From Gammaproteobacteria bacterium (GTDB lineage: Bacteria; Pseudomonadota; Gammaproteobacteria; Eutrophobiales; Eutrophobiaceae): a stretch of 64,000 bases of DNA. Below are positions 25,905-33,722 of the stretch, one piece after another. The position numbers were made by a program, and so were the translations under genes. The notes under the pieces are model-generated. The model was not told the DNA's origin, did not search any database, and saw only the letters and a list, made by a program, of their open reading frames with translations. Numbering within the stretch: position 1 is the stretch's first letter; each line of letters begins with the position of its first letter. The stretch spans positions 806,001-870,000 of the forward strand of contig SCUJ01000006.1 of assembly GCA_004297165.1 (NCBI GenBank), in the 5' to 3' direction.

Positions 25905-27572
25905 ATGGACAAGCTGACAACCGCAATGACGAACTGGGAGGCGTCGGTCCTGAAACCGGCCCTCGCCGAATCGCCGGAGACGCAGACCGAGTTTACGACC
26001 GCGAGCGGTATTCCGGTGAAACGTCTGTATACGCCGCTCGATGTCGCGGGGATCGATTACGAAAGCGAAATTGGCTTCCCCGGCGAACATCCGTATACCC
26101 GCGGCGTCTATCCGTCGATGTATCGCGGCCGGCCGTGGACGATGCGGATCTACGCCGGTTTCGGCACCGCCGAGGACACCAATCAGCGCTTCCGGCATCT
26201 GCTCGATCAGGGCATGCGCGGACTGTCGATCGCCTTCGATCTGCCGACGCAGACCGGCTATGACTCCGATCACCCGATGGCCGAAGGTGCGGTCGGGCGC
26301 GTCGGCGTCGCGGTCGACACCTTGGCGGACATGGAGACGATCTTCCGCAATATCCCGCTCGACAAGGTTTCGACCTCGATGACGATCAACGCGCCGGCGA
26401 CGATCCTCCTCGCGATGTACGTCGCGGTCGGCGAGAAGCAGGGCGTGCCGACGAAGAAACTTTCCGGCACGACGCAGAACGACATCCTCAAGGAATTCAT
26501 CGCCCGCGGCAGCTACATCTTCCCGCTCGAACCGAGCATGAAACTGTCGATGGATGTCGTCGAATACTGTTTCCATAATCTGCCGAAGTGGAACACGATG
26601 AGCATCGCCGGCTACCACATCCGCGAGGCCGGGGCCGACGCCGTGCAGGAACTCGCGTTCACGCTGGCGGATGCCATCGCCTACATCGACGCGGCGCGCG
26701 AGCGCGGGCTGGACGTCGACGAGTTCGCCTCGCGGCTTTCGTACAGCCTCGGCTGCCACCGCGACCTGTTCGAGGAAGTCGCGAAATTCCGCGCCGCGCG
26801 CAAGCTGTTTGCGCGCATCATGCGCGATCGCTATGGCGCGAAGGACCCGCGCAGTTGCCTGTTCCGCACCTTCAGCGGATCCTGCGGCTCGACGCTGGTC
26901 GCGCAACAGCCGTTGAACAACACCGTGCGCATCGCCCTGCACGCACTGATGGCGGTGCTGGGAGGCCACCAGGCGATCCATACCGCGAGTTGGGACGAGG
27001 GCCATGCGATCCCGACCGAGGAGGCGGCGACGCTTGCATTGCGCACACAGCAAATCCTGCTGCACGAAACCGGGCTAAGCAACACTATCGATCCGTTGGC
27101 GGGATCCTATTATGTGGAATCCCTGACCGACGAGATCGCGCGCCGCGCCCAGGTTTATCTCGATCAAATAGATGCGATGGGCGGCATGCTGCGCGCGATC
27201 GAAAGCGGTTACATCGCCTCCGAACTCCAAAAGGCGAGCGTCAAGCTGCAACAGCGGGTCGATGCGGGCGATCTCGTCATCGTCGGCCAGAACCGTTATA
27301 CCGAGGAAGAGACGCCAGCGGAACCCGCGGTATATTTCGAGCTGGATGAACGCGTCGAGCGCCAGCAGCGCCAGCGCCTGGCCGAGGTCAAGTCGCAGCG
27401 CGACGGGGCGGCGGTGCAAACGGCCTTGCGGGAAATCGGCGACACCATACGGCACGGCGGCAACGTCATGCCGGCGCTGATCCACGCGGTGCAAAGTTAC
27501 GCGACCTTGGGCGAAATCTGCGCGGTGATGCGCGAACACTGGGGAGAATTCAATGCATCAACCCATTTCTGA
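25905..27572 (+). CDS. B12-dependent acyl-CoA mutase, large subunit
   Basis: A 555 aa TIM-barrel subunit of the methylmalonyl-CoA mutase family without its own cobalamin domain. GGGGAG sits seven bases before ATG 25905, which is favoured over ATG 25890. Family marks: YPSMYRGRPWTMRIYAGFG, GLSIAFDLPTQTGYDSDHP, SGTTQNDILKEFIARGSYIFP, and HTASWDEGHAIPTEEAATLALRTQ. The Tyr before AGF and the Arg in FIAR correspond to Tyr89/Arg207 of Propionibacterium methylmalonyl-CoA mutase, which hold the substrate carboxylate; isobutyryl-type mutases have Phe/Gln. A dicarboxylic acyl-CoA substrate is therefore predicted. It overlaps the small-subunit gene by 20 bases. Confidence 0.92.
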   Translation: MDKLTTAMTNWEASVLKPALAESPETQTEFTTASGIPVKRLYTPLDVAGIDYESEIGFPGEHPYTRGVYPSMYRGRPWTMRIYAGFGTAEDTNQRFRHLLDQGMRGLSIAFDLPTQTGYDSDHPMAEGAVGRVGVAVDTLADMETIFRNIPLDKVSTSMTINAPATILLAMYVAVGEKQGVPTKKLSGTTQNDILKEFIARGSYIFPLEPSMKLSMDVVEYCFHNLPKWNTMSIAGYHIREAGADAVQELAFTLADAIAYIDAARERGLDVDEFASRLSYSLGCHRDLFEEVAKFRAARKLFARIMRDRYGAKDPRSCLFRTFSGSCGSTLVAQQPLNNTVRIALHALMAVLGGHQAIHTASWDEGHAIPTEEAATLALRTQQILLHETGLSNTIDPLAGSYYVESLTDEIARRAQVYLDQIDAMGGMLRAIESGYIASELQKASVKLQQRVDAGDLVIVGQNRYTEEETPAEPAVYFELDERVERQQRQRLAEVKSQRDGAAVQTALREIGDTIRHGGNVMPALIHAVQSYATLGEICAVMREHWGEFNASTHF

Positions 27573-27990
27573 ACGAGTCGGCGCCAGTCCGACGCGCGCG
27601 CCGCGCGTCGTCATCGCCAAGGTCGGTCTCGACGGGCACGATCGCGGCGCGCGATTGGTCGCGAACGCGCTGCGCGCGGCGGGAATGGAAGTCGTCTATA
27701 CCGGTTTGCGGCGCACCATCGACCAGGTGGTCGATACCGTCATCGAACACCGCGCCGATTACCTGGGCTTGAGCCTGCTCGCCGGCGACCACATGATTCA
27801 GACGCCGAAGGTCATCGCGGCGCTGAAGGCGCGCGGCGCGGGCGACACGAAGGTTACGGTCGGCGGCATCATCGCCCGCCAGCAGGTCCCGGAACTTCTG
27901 GCGCATGGCGTCAGGCAGGTCTTCCTTCCCGGCACTCCGCTCGCGGAGATTGAAAAATTCATCGTTCAGGATTTCGGCATTCAACAATAG
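27553..27990 (+). CDS. B12-dependent acyl-CoA mutase, cobalamin-binding subunit
   Basis: A 145 aa Rossmann-type B12-binding protein with the DxHxxG lower-ligand motif in VGLDGHDRGARLV, the loop LSLLAGDHM and TVGGIIARQQVPEL, which contact the nucleotide tail. It complements the barrel subunit encoded immediately upstream, making a heterodimeric enzyme as in 2-hydroxyisobutyryl- and isobutyryl-CoA mutases rather than the fused methylmalonyl form. No MeaB/ArgK-type chaperone gene is in the cluster. The N-terminal ~15 residues have no counterpart in the domain. Confidence 0.93.
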   Translation: MHQPISERVGASPTRAPRVVIAKVGLDGHDRGARLVANALRAAGMEVVYTGLRRTIDQVVDTVIEHRADYLGLSLLAGDHMIQTPKVIAALKARGAGDTKVTVGGIIARQQVPELLAHGVRQVFLPGTPLAEIEKFIVQDFGIQQ

Positions 27991-28003
27991 AGGTAACCAG
28001 GAA

Positions 28004-28921
28004 ATGATCATCGATACCCACGTCCATTGCACCCGTCCCAATTTCGTCCGCAGCCGCTTCCTTGCGAACAACTCGCGCATGGCGGCCTCGCTGTATAACC
28101 GGGTGCATAAAACCAATATCAAGCCGGAAGATTACGTCAACATGGTGCGGGAGAAATCCGATCCGGACGGTTCCAAACTTCTCGCGGAGATGAACGATGC
28201 CGGCATCGACAAGTCGGTAATCTTCCAGGTTGACTGGGCCTATGGCGTCACCGGCGAGCCCCGGATGCGCAACCAGGATCAGAACAAGGTCCTGGCGGAC
28301 TACGCCAAGGAGCATCCCGGCCGTTTCATCCCCTTGTGCGCCATCGATCCGCGCCGTCCCGATGTCATCGAGCAGGCGACCGTGGCCATCGAGGAATGGG
28401 GCATGAGGGGTTTCAAGCTCATGCCCTCGGCCGGATTCAGCGCCAGCGATCGCCTGTGTTACCCGCTTTACGAAAAATGCGCCGACTGGAAGGTGCCAAT
28501 CGTTTTCCACAGCGGCGGACTGGAGTTCAACTGGGAGTTGAGTTCCCCCAATTCCATCGCGAGTGCCGCGGAGGATTTTCCGGAGGTCAACATGGTCATG
28601 GCCCACGCCGGTCTGGAATCCTGGGAACAGTGCCGGCTGGCCTGCGCCGCCCTGCCCAACTGCTTCATGGATCTGTCCATCCGCCAGTTCGATTACATGA
28701 TCAACCCGAAGAAATTCTACGAGTGGCTGCGCGACTTGATCGATTGGTCCGGCGCGCACAAGATCTTCTTCGCCTCCGATCGTCCCCTGCCGACTTATTA
28801 CCTGCCGACGAAGGATTGGGTGAAGGTGTTCGACGATCCGCAGACCGACATCGAGTTCACCCGCGAGGAGCGCGACCTGATCCTGGGCAAGGCGGCCGCG
28901 GCGGTGTTCGACTGTAAATAA
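28004..28921 (+). CDS. Amidohydrolase-2 (ACMSD-like) family hydrolase/decarboxylase
   Basis: A 305 aa metal-dependent TIM-barrel enzyme. The N-terminal IIDTHVHC gives the HxH metal ligands; further barrel marks are GFKLMPSAGF, VPIVFHSGG (His), VNMVMAHAG (His) and the late FASDRPLP Asp. Family members hydrolyse lactones or C-N bonds or decarboxylate aromatic acids, so the reaction cannot be fixed. The gene is 13 bases behind the mutase small subunit and abuts the regulator gene, so it is part of the pathway. The ATG at 28004 follows CCAGGA and matches the family start. Confidence 0.87.
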   Translation: MIIDTHVHCTRPNFVRSRFLANNSRMAASLYNRVHKTNIKPEDYVNMVREKSDPDGSKLLAEMNDAGIDKSVIFQVDWAYGVTGEPRMRNQDQNKVLADYAKEHPGRFIPLCAIDPRRPDVIEQATVAIEEWGMRGFKLMPSAGFSASDRLCYPLYEKCADWKVPIVFHSGGLEFNWELSSPNSIASAAEDFPEVNMVMAHAGLESWEQCRLACAALPNCFMDLSIRQFDYMINPKKFYEWLRDLIDWSGAHKIFFASDRPLPTYYLPTKDWVKVFDDPQTDIEFTREERDLILGKAAAAVFDCK

Positions 28922-29641
28922 ATGGAAAACAAAAAGACCCGGATAGAGAGCGCCTGTCAGCGGATCAAGGAGATGATCTTCGATCAGCAGTTGATCCCCG
29001 GACAGAAGCTCATCTATTCGGATCTGAGCCGGAGTTTTCACATGTCGCAGACTCCGGTGATCAATGCCCTCTATCGCCTGGAGCACGAGGGCTTCGTGTC
29101 GTGCGAGCCATTCAAGGGCTTTTACGTCAAGAAGATCGACCTGCAGGAGGCCTGGGATCTGTTCGATCTGCGCGAGGCCCTCGAGACCTGGCTGGTCGAG
29201 CGGGTCATACGTCTGGCGACGCCGGAGGACCTGCGACATCTCGAGGAAAAATTCGCCGCCCACACCTCCTACACGCCCGAGGTCTATGACCGGAAACGTT
29301 TCAAGCTGGACAGCGATTTCCACTTGCAGATCGCGGCGATCAGCGGGAACAAGGTCCTCACCCGGCAACTAAGCAGGACCTTCGAACATTTCTATATCCG
29401 CTTCCGGTTCGAGAACATGGATACCGGCCGCTTGGAAAGCTCGGTCAGCGAACACCGCCGTATCCTCGATTGCATAAAATTAAAGGACGTCAGCGGGGCG
29501 CGGGAAACCGTGCGCCTGCACGTGCAAAACGCCAGGGATAACATCATCCGGACCCTGCAGAACGAGGATTTCGACCAGCAGCGGCCGGCGGCCGGTTCAC
29601 CAGGCCAGACAGTTCCTGCCGTTTTTCTTGGCCCGATATAA
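28922..29641 (+). CDS. GntR-family (FCD) transcriptional regulator
   Basis: A 239 aa regulator with an N-terminal winged helix (RIKEMIFDQQLIPGQKLIYSDLSRSFHMSQTPVINALYRLEHEGFV) and a C-terminal all-helical FCD effector domain. FCD metal/ligand residues appear in LDSDFHLQIAAISGN, SEHRRILD and RLHVQNARD. The ATG directly follows the stop of the amidohydrolase gene, so it is the last operon gene and probably a ligand-responsive repressor of it. The 3' end overlaps the convergent cyclase gene by 45 bases, and its last ~20 residues look like an unconserved tail. Confidence 0.93.
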   Translation: MENKKTRIESACQRIKEMIFDQQLIPGQKLIYSDLSRSFHMSQTPVINALYRLEHEGFVSCEPFKGFYVKKIDLQEAWDLFDLREALETWLVERVIRLATPEDLRHLEEKFAAHTSYTPEVYDRKRFKLDSDFHLQIAAISGNKVLTRQLSRTFEHFYIRFRFENMDTGRLESSVSEHRRILDCIKLKDVSGARETVRLHVQNARDNIIRTLQNEDFDQQRPAAGSPGQTVPAVFLGPI

Positions 29642-30811
29642 GGCGGTATCGGCCGCCTTCATGACCACGGCGGGGGTATTTCCATTCTCATTCGGTTCCG
29701 CCAGGCCGATGCTAATCGTTACCGAAACCGCCTGAATCCCTCGGTTGCCGGCTCTGCGACCGCGCCGCTGCGCGCCTTGTTCGGGATCCCGCGGGCGCTG
29801 GGCATGATTGCGCAACGACATGGAGTAATTTTCGATATCGCTCCGGAGTTGTTCCAGAAACGGATGGCTGTACTCGATATCGCGTCCGGGGAAGACCACG
29901 CAGAATTCCTCGCCGCCGAAACGGTAGGGCAGCCCCCCGCCCTTGATCCGGGCGATGTGCCGCGCGACCATTTTCAGGACTTCGTCCCCCATGTCATGCC
30001 CGTGGGTATCGTTGAATTTCTTGAAATGATCCACGTCCAGCATGGCGATGACATATTGCTTTCCCAGACCTTTAAGCCGCTCATTCAGGGCGCGCCGGCC
30101 GGGCAGCCCGGTAAGCTCGTCCCGATAGGCGAGATCGCGGGCGCCCTGCAACAGAACGATGATCAATCCCAACCCCGCGGCGCATATCATGAATGTGGAG
30201 ATCAAGGCGCGATCGAACAAGGCGAGCATGAGAAAGACGGCGCTCAGTACGATTATCGCCGGGATTACGCCGTCATGCCGCCGCCGCAACAACAACCCGA
30301 TCAGGAGCGTGCAACCGAAGAGGATGCTGGCCTGCCAGGACAGGATATAACCCGGCCAGGGTCTCACCGGCATGGCGGAAACCCAGGACTCAAACACGGT
30401 ATTTCCCGGCAATAATTTCAAAAGTCCGTAGCCCAATCCCATAATACCGGGGGCGATGACGCCAACCAGTATCCCCCGGACGCTGCGCAGACCGCGTTCG
30501 GGCAGGGAGATGATCAGCAGGAGACAGACCGGAACCGTCACGCTCAAAAAGCCGAACGCCGCCAATGGCGCAGTCTGATTCAGGGGACTTTGAAGTTCCA
30601 CATTCACCAAGCCCAAGGTCATCAACAGAACCAACGCCGCCGAGCATTGCAGGGATCGGTTGAACCAGACAGTCAACGCCAGGGTGATGGCGATTACGAC
30701 CCAGGGCAGGCCGCGCAGGATCAGGCCATATTCGGGCGGCAGGTCCACGGCATATCCCCTAAAAACGATCGCGCTGACAAGCAGGATCGCGGGCAGGATC
30801 AAACGGGTCAT
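29597..30811 (-). CDS. Membrane diguanylate cyclase (GGDEF)
   Basis: A 404 aa protein with seven or eight N-terminal hydrophobic helices (residues 1-~220) and a C-terminal GGDEF domain starting at YRDELTGLPGRRALNERL. The active-site loop is RFGGEEF, and DVDHFKKFND and ADTALYRAKKNGRN are intact, so c-di-GMP synthesis is likely. The RxxD inhibitory site expected just upstream of GGEEF is not present, which suggests no product feedback through that site. An insert of basic/Gln residues (RDPEQGAQRRGRRAG) interrupts the domain near residue 350. The membrane sensor part is not a family I recognise. Confidence 0.9.
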   Translation of the reverse strand: MTRLILPAILLVSAIVFRGYAVDLPPEYGLILRGLPWVVIAITLALTVWFNRSLQCSAALVLLMTLGLVNVELQSPLNQTAPLAAFGFLSVTVPVCLLLIISLPERGLRSVRGILVGVIAPGIMGLGYGLLKLLPGNTVFESWVSAMPVRPWPGYILSWQASILFGCTLLIGLLLRRRHDGVIPAIIVLSAVFLMLALFDRALISTFMICAAGLGLIIVLLQGARDLAYRDELTGLPGRRALNERLKGLGKQYVIAMLDVDHFKKFNDTHGHDMGDEVLKMVARHIARIKGGGLPYRFGGEEFCVVFPGRDIEYSHPFLEQLRSDIENYSMSLRNHAQRPRDPEQGAQRRGRRAGNRGIQAVSVTISIGLAEPNENGNTPAVVMKAADTALYRAKKNGRNCLAW

Positions 30812-30907
30812 GCGAGTGCTACTGTGCGCGGGAAAGACAGACTAAATACTCCCTTCGCCCTCCGTGGACAGGGCTGGGGATGACGGAAATGCCAGGGGCA
30901 CTGAATG

Positions 30908-31180
30908 TTATTGCTGCTTGGCCGCCAATTGCTGGCGGAAATTCTCCAGTTCCTCGTCCAGTTTTTTGATCTGCTGCTCGTATTCGGCGACCTTGTCCTC
31001 GTATTCCTTGATCTTCGCCTTGAGCCCCGCATTTTCCTCCTGCATGCGCGTAATCTCGGCCTGCTTTTCCTCAAGCTGGCCGCGTTTTTCCTGCAAGGAT
31101 GCCTCATCCGCAGCGAGCGGCGCCGCCATCCCGGAGAAAAGCGTGCCCCAGACTAACAGAGAAATTATCGTCTTCTTCAT
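30908..31180 (-). CDS. Small exported coiled-coil protein
   Basis: A 90 aa protein with a clear signal peptide (MKKTIISLLVWGTLFSGMA, cleavage near APLAAD) and a mature part that is one continuous coiled coil rich in E, K and Q with heptad spacing. It resembles the short periplasmic coiled-coil proteins related in look to Lpp or YbgF N-termini, but no specific family is claimed. No lipobox is present. It stands alone on the minus strand between an esterase gene and the cyclase gene. Confidence 0.7.
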   Translation of the reverse strand: MKKTIISLLVWGTLFSGMAAPLAADEASLQEKRGQLEEKQAEITRMQEENAGLKAKIKEYEDKVAEYEQQIKKLDEELENFRQQLAAKQQ

Positions 31181-31305
31181 CGGTATCGCCTTAGTGTATG
31201 AGTTGTCGAGGTCGCGTTACGAATGAAACTTTATATGCGCTATAACATACATGCCGGACCTGAAGTATTCCAGCAATTTCATCCGTCACTTATCGTCCCG
31301 TCGGA

Positions 31306-31884
31306 CTACCTGCCGGAGAGAAAAAGAATCGCCGCGGGTATATGCCGCTCGAAACCGATGAATCCGTGATCGCCCCCCTCCTCCACCAGTTGTGCGCAGC
31401 CCCGGTATTTTTCCACCGCCAGTCGATAATCCAGCGTTTCATCCCCCGTCTGGACCATCAGCCAGTAATTGTTGAGCCGCCGGATTGCCGGCGAGGACAG
31501 GGCCTTCAGTTCGGCGATATGCGCCTCCGACAGGACATAGCGATCGCCCGTGTGGTAATTCTGTAATACCACACCGATATAGCCATCATCCAGGACCGAG
31601 GGCTGCACGGCGGGATTGATCAGCACCGCCCGCAGGTCATATTTCTCCGCGAGCCAGGTCGCGAGGTATCCCCCCATTGAACTCCCCATCAGATAAACCG
31701 GATCGGGCAACCGTTCTTTGACCAGCGCCTCCAGGGTCTGCGCCGTCTCGCCGAAATACGGGGTCAGCAACGGACATCGATATTCAATGTCCGGGCGATG
31801 ATGAGCCAGCCACTCGCGCACCTGCACCGCCTTGCTCGATGCGGGCGAACTGAGAAACCCGTGCAGGTAAAGCAACATCGGCAC
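31306..31884 (-). CDS. YqiA-like alpha/beta-hydrolase esterase
   Basis: A 192 aa compact alpha/beta hydrolase of the YqiA/YcfP (UPF0227) type. MLLYLHGFLSSPASSKAVQ is the usual start; the nucleophile elbow is GSSMGG, and the His is in GGDHGFIGFERH near the C-terminus; an Asp in TGDETLDYR may complete the triad. Such proteins hydrolyse short acyl esters in vitro; the physiological substrate is unknown. The gene follows the protease-like gene on the minus strand with a 22-base gap, so co-transcription is likely. Confidence 0.88.
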   Translation of the reverse strand: MPMLLYLHGFLSSPASSKAVQVREWLAHHRPDIEYRCPLLTPYFGETAQTLEALVKERLPDPVYLMGSSMGGYLATWLAEKYDLRAVLINPAVQPSVLDDGYIGVVLQNYHTGDRYVLSEAHIAELKALSSPAIRRLNNYWLMVQTGDETLDYRLAVEKYRGCAQLVEEGGDHGFIGFERHIPAAILFLSGR

Positions 31885-31906
31885 GATTACCGGCCCTCCG
31901 GAACCA

Positions 31907-32845
31907 TCAATTGATCGAAGCGGAAACTTTCGGCGAGTAATACTCGACCCGATCCTTGCTGTGTATCAGGTGGCGCCGCAGGCGTCCCGCGCGGGTGATG
32001 GTCACGGGCACGGTGACGCCCGCGCTGCCGAGGCTCCAAACCTTGCGCAACAGGTCGGAAAGTCCCGTCACCGGTTCGTCGTTCACCGCGACGATGATGT
32101 CCCCCGGGGCGAGTCCCGCCTCGTGGGCCGGACAATGATTGTAGATCCCCACCAGGATCAACTTGCCCTCGTACTCCTGGATCAGCGTCCCCAGCCATGG
32201 CCGGGGCGGCGTCAGGCGGCGCCCGCAGGCGCACATCTCGTCGATCCAGGGCGTGATCAATTGCAGGGGTATGAACATGTTGCCCGGCGCGGTGGCGAAG
32301 GCCGAGACCGGGATGTCGAGCATGAGCGAGCCGATGCCGCAAACCTCGCCGGTATCGTTGAGCAGGGCGGCGCCGGCCCAATCTTCAATGGGTGGCGTGA
32401 CATACAAGGCCTCATCCAGCAGATATTCCCACCGACCGGCGAATTCCTGTTTGGCGACCAGCTTGTGACGGCTCGGGATCTTTTCCCCTAGATGACAGAT
32501 CTGGACCTGATCGCCCGGATAGAGATTCTCGCAGGTCCCTGGTTGCAGGATATCGGCGCCGATGGGCACGGCGGTTCCGAGCAGGGCAAGACCCGAGTCG
32601 TAATCGTGCGCGACGATGTACCCCGGCGCGCCGCGTCCATCGCTGGAGGTGATCCAGACCTGTTCGGCCTCGATCACCAGATAACCGGCGGTAACGATCA
32701 AGCCATCCTCGCGCAACCGCACGCCCTGACCGGATCGATTGGTCCCGAGCACCCCGGCGGACATGGCCTGTTCCGGAACCTGGCTCTGTATGGAGACCAT
32801 GGCGGCGTTGGTGACGCGGCCTGGCAAACTGGATTTGCGCGACAT
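31907..32845 (-). CDS. Catalytically dead S1C (HtrA-like) protein with PDZ domain
   Basis: A 312 aa protein with a trypsin-like half (~1-200) and a C-terminal PDZ domain (~205-300, GIYNHCPAHEAGLAPGDIIVAVNDEPVTGLSDLLRKV). Compared with DegP/DegS, the catalytic His position (usually TNNHV) reads TAGYLV, and the Ser position (GNSGG) reads WAGAAL; only the Asp region DSGLALL remains. It therefore cannot work as a serine protease and is probably a binding or scaffold protein. No signal peptide is seen. A GTG at 32878 is an alternative start overlapping the upstream gene. Confidence 0.85.
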   Translation of the reverse strand: MSRKSSLPGRVTNAAMVSIQSQVPEQAMSAGVLGTNRSGQGVRLREDGLIVTAGYLVIEAEQVWITSSDGRGAPGYIVAHDYDSGLALLGTAVPIGADILQPGTCENLYPGDQVQICHLGEKIPSRHKLVAKQEFAGRWEYLLDEALYVTPPIEDWAGAALLNDTGEVCGIGSLMLDIPVSAFATAPGNMFIPLQLITPWIDEMCACGRRLTPPRPWLGTLIQEYEGKLILVGIYNHCPAHEAGLAPGDIIVAVNDEPVTGLSDLLRKVWSLGSAGVTVPVTITRAGRLRRHLIHSKDRVEYYSPKVSASIN

Positions 32846-32852
32846 ATCTGAA

Positions 32853-33713
32853 TTATACAATCCGCCGCCGCTTGCCACAGTCGCGCAGGATGCTCTCTAT
32901 GCCGGGATAATCCCGCGCCATGATGACAAACTTCCGGCCCGCATCGCCCACGCGCTCATCCGCCTTGAGGCGCTGCAAGGCCAGAGCGGCGTCGATGACC
33001 TCCGATCCGCCGATGGCCGTCACGCCGCGTTTGAACAAAGGATCCGGAAAAAAACCCGCCGTGGGTCCGATGATTGCGAGTTCCTCCGCGCCGGATGCGG
33101 CGGCGAGGATCTCGTCGATGGAATTGTTCAGCAAGGTGGAGGCGGTCGAGACCACCTTGTTGCAATCCCCAAGACCGGCGGGATCGAGGGTCACGCGAAA
33201 CAACTCGCCCTCTTCCACATACTCGCTCTTCTTCTCCAGCACGGTGAGCGGGATGCGCCGCTCCCGCAGTTTCTCCACCAGCGAGGGGAAATAGCCAACC
33301 ATGCCGACGCGATCCCCGTTCTCGAATTGCATCCCGCCCAGGGAATTTCCGGCCGGGGGACGCACATAGCCCGCGCGGCGGAACAGGGAACTCGTCAGGG
33401 CGTTGATCGTGGCGAGTCCCAGCGAACATTTCGCGGGGTCATCGCTCCGGTAATACGCCAGCAATTCCCTGACCGGCATGCCCCGGAAATGCTCGGGCGC
33501 ATAACGGGTATCCATATCCTCCTGCCCTTCTCCCAGCCAGGCGAAATAGAGCCCGGCCGATCCGTCATCGAGCGTGACGATGCCGAATTCCGCCTCCTTG
33601 TCCGGCGCGGGCTCGGGATCCGGGAGATACACATCCCGCACGGTCTCGATGCCGCAGATAGCGACGGCGGTCTCCGCCAGGTCCAGCAATTCCGATTTAA
33701 CCGACACAATCAA
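32853..33713 (-). CDS. DUF364/DUF4213 (putative metal-chelation) protein
   Basis: A 286 aa protein with the two-part layout of the DUF4213-DUF364 family: an N-terminal domain containing YYRSDDPAKCSLGLATINALTSSLFRR and a Rossmann-like C-terminal domain with VGMVGYFPSLVEKLRERRIPLTVLEK, CNKVVSTASTLLNNSIDEIL, and IIGPTAGFFPDPLFKRGVTAIGGSEV. The family is described as putative heavy-metal chelating and some members sit near metal or cofactor genes; function is not established. The pseudo-protease gene starts 7 bases after its stop and the reductase gene ends 9 bases before its start, suggesting one operon. Confidence 0.82.
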   Translation of the reverse strand: MIVSVKSELLDLAETAVAICGIETVRDVYLPDPEPAPDKEAEFGIVTLDDGSAGLYFAWLGEGQEDMDTRYAPEHFRGMPVRELLAYYRSDDPAKCSLGLATINALTSSLFRRAGYVRPPAGNSLGGMQFENGDRVGMVGYFPSLVEKLRERRIPLTVLEKKSEYVEEGELFRVTLDPAGLGDCNKVVSTASTLLNNSIDEILAAASGAEELAIIGPTAGFFPDPLFKRGVTAIGGSEVIDAALALQRLKADERVGDAGRKFVIMARDYPGIESILRDCGKRRRIV

Positions 33714-33722
33714 CCTCCAAAA

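Noticed and set aside
24195-27065. Long minus-strand open frames (24195-25466, 25545-27065)
   Set aside because: They mirror the carboxyltransferase and mutase genes, whose protein motifs are unmistakable on the plus strand.
27959-29368. 469-codon minus-strand frame
   Set aside because: It lies opposite the amidohydrolase and GntR genes and its translation shows no recognised domain.
20307-29641. Complete propionyl-CoA to succinyl-CoA pathway
   Set aside because: Biotin carboxylase, biotin carrier and epimerase genes are missing and the carboxyltransferase loop differs, so the classic route is not supported.
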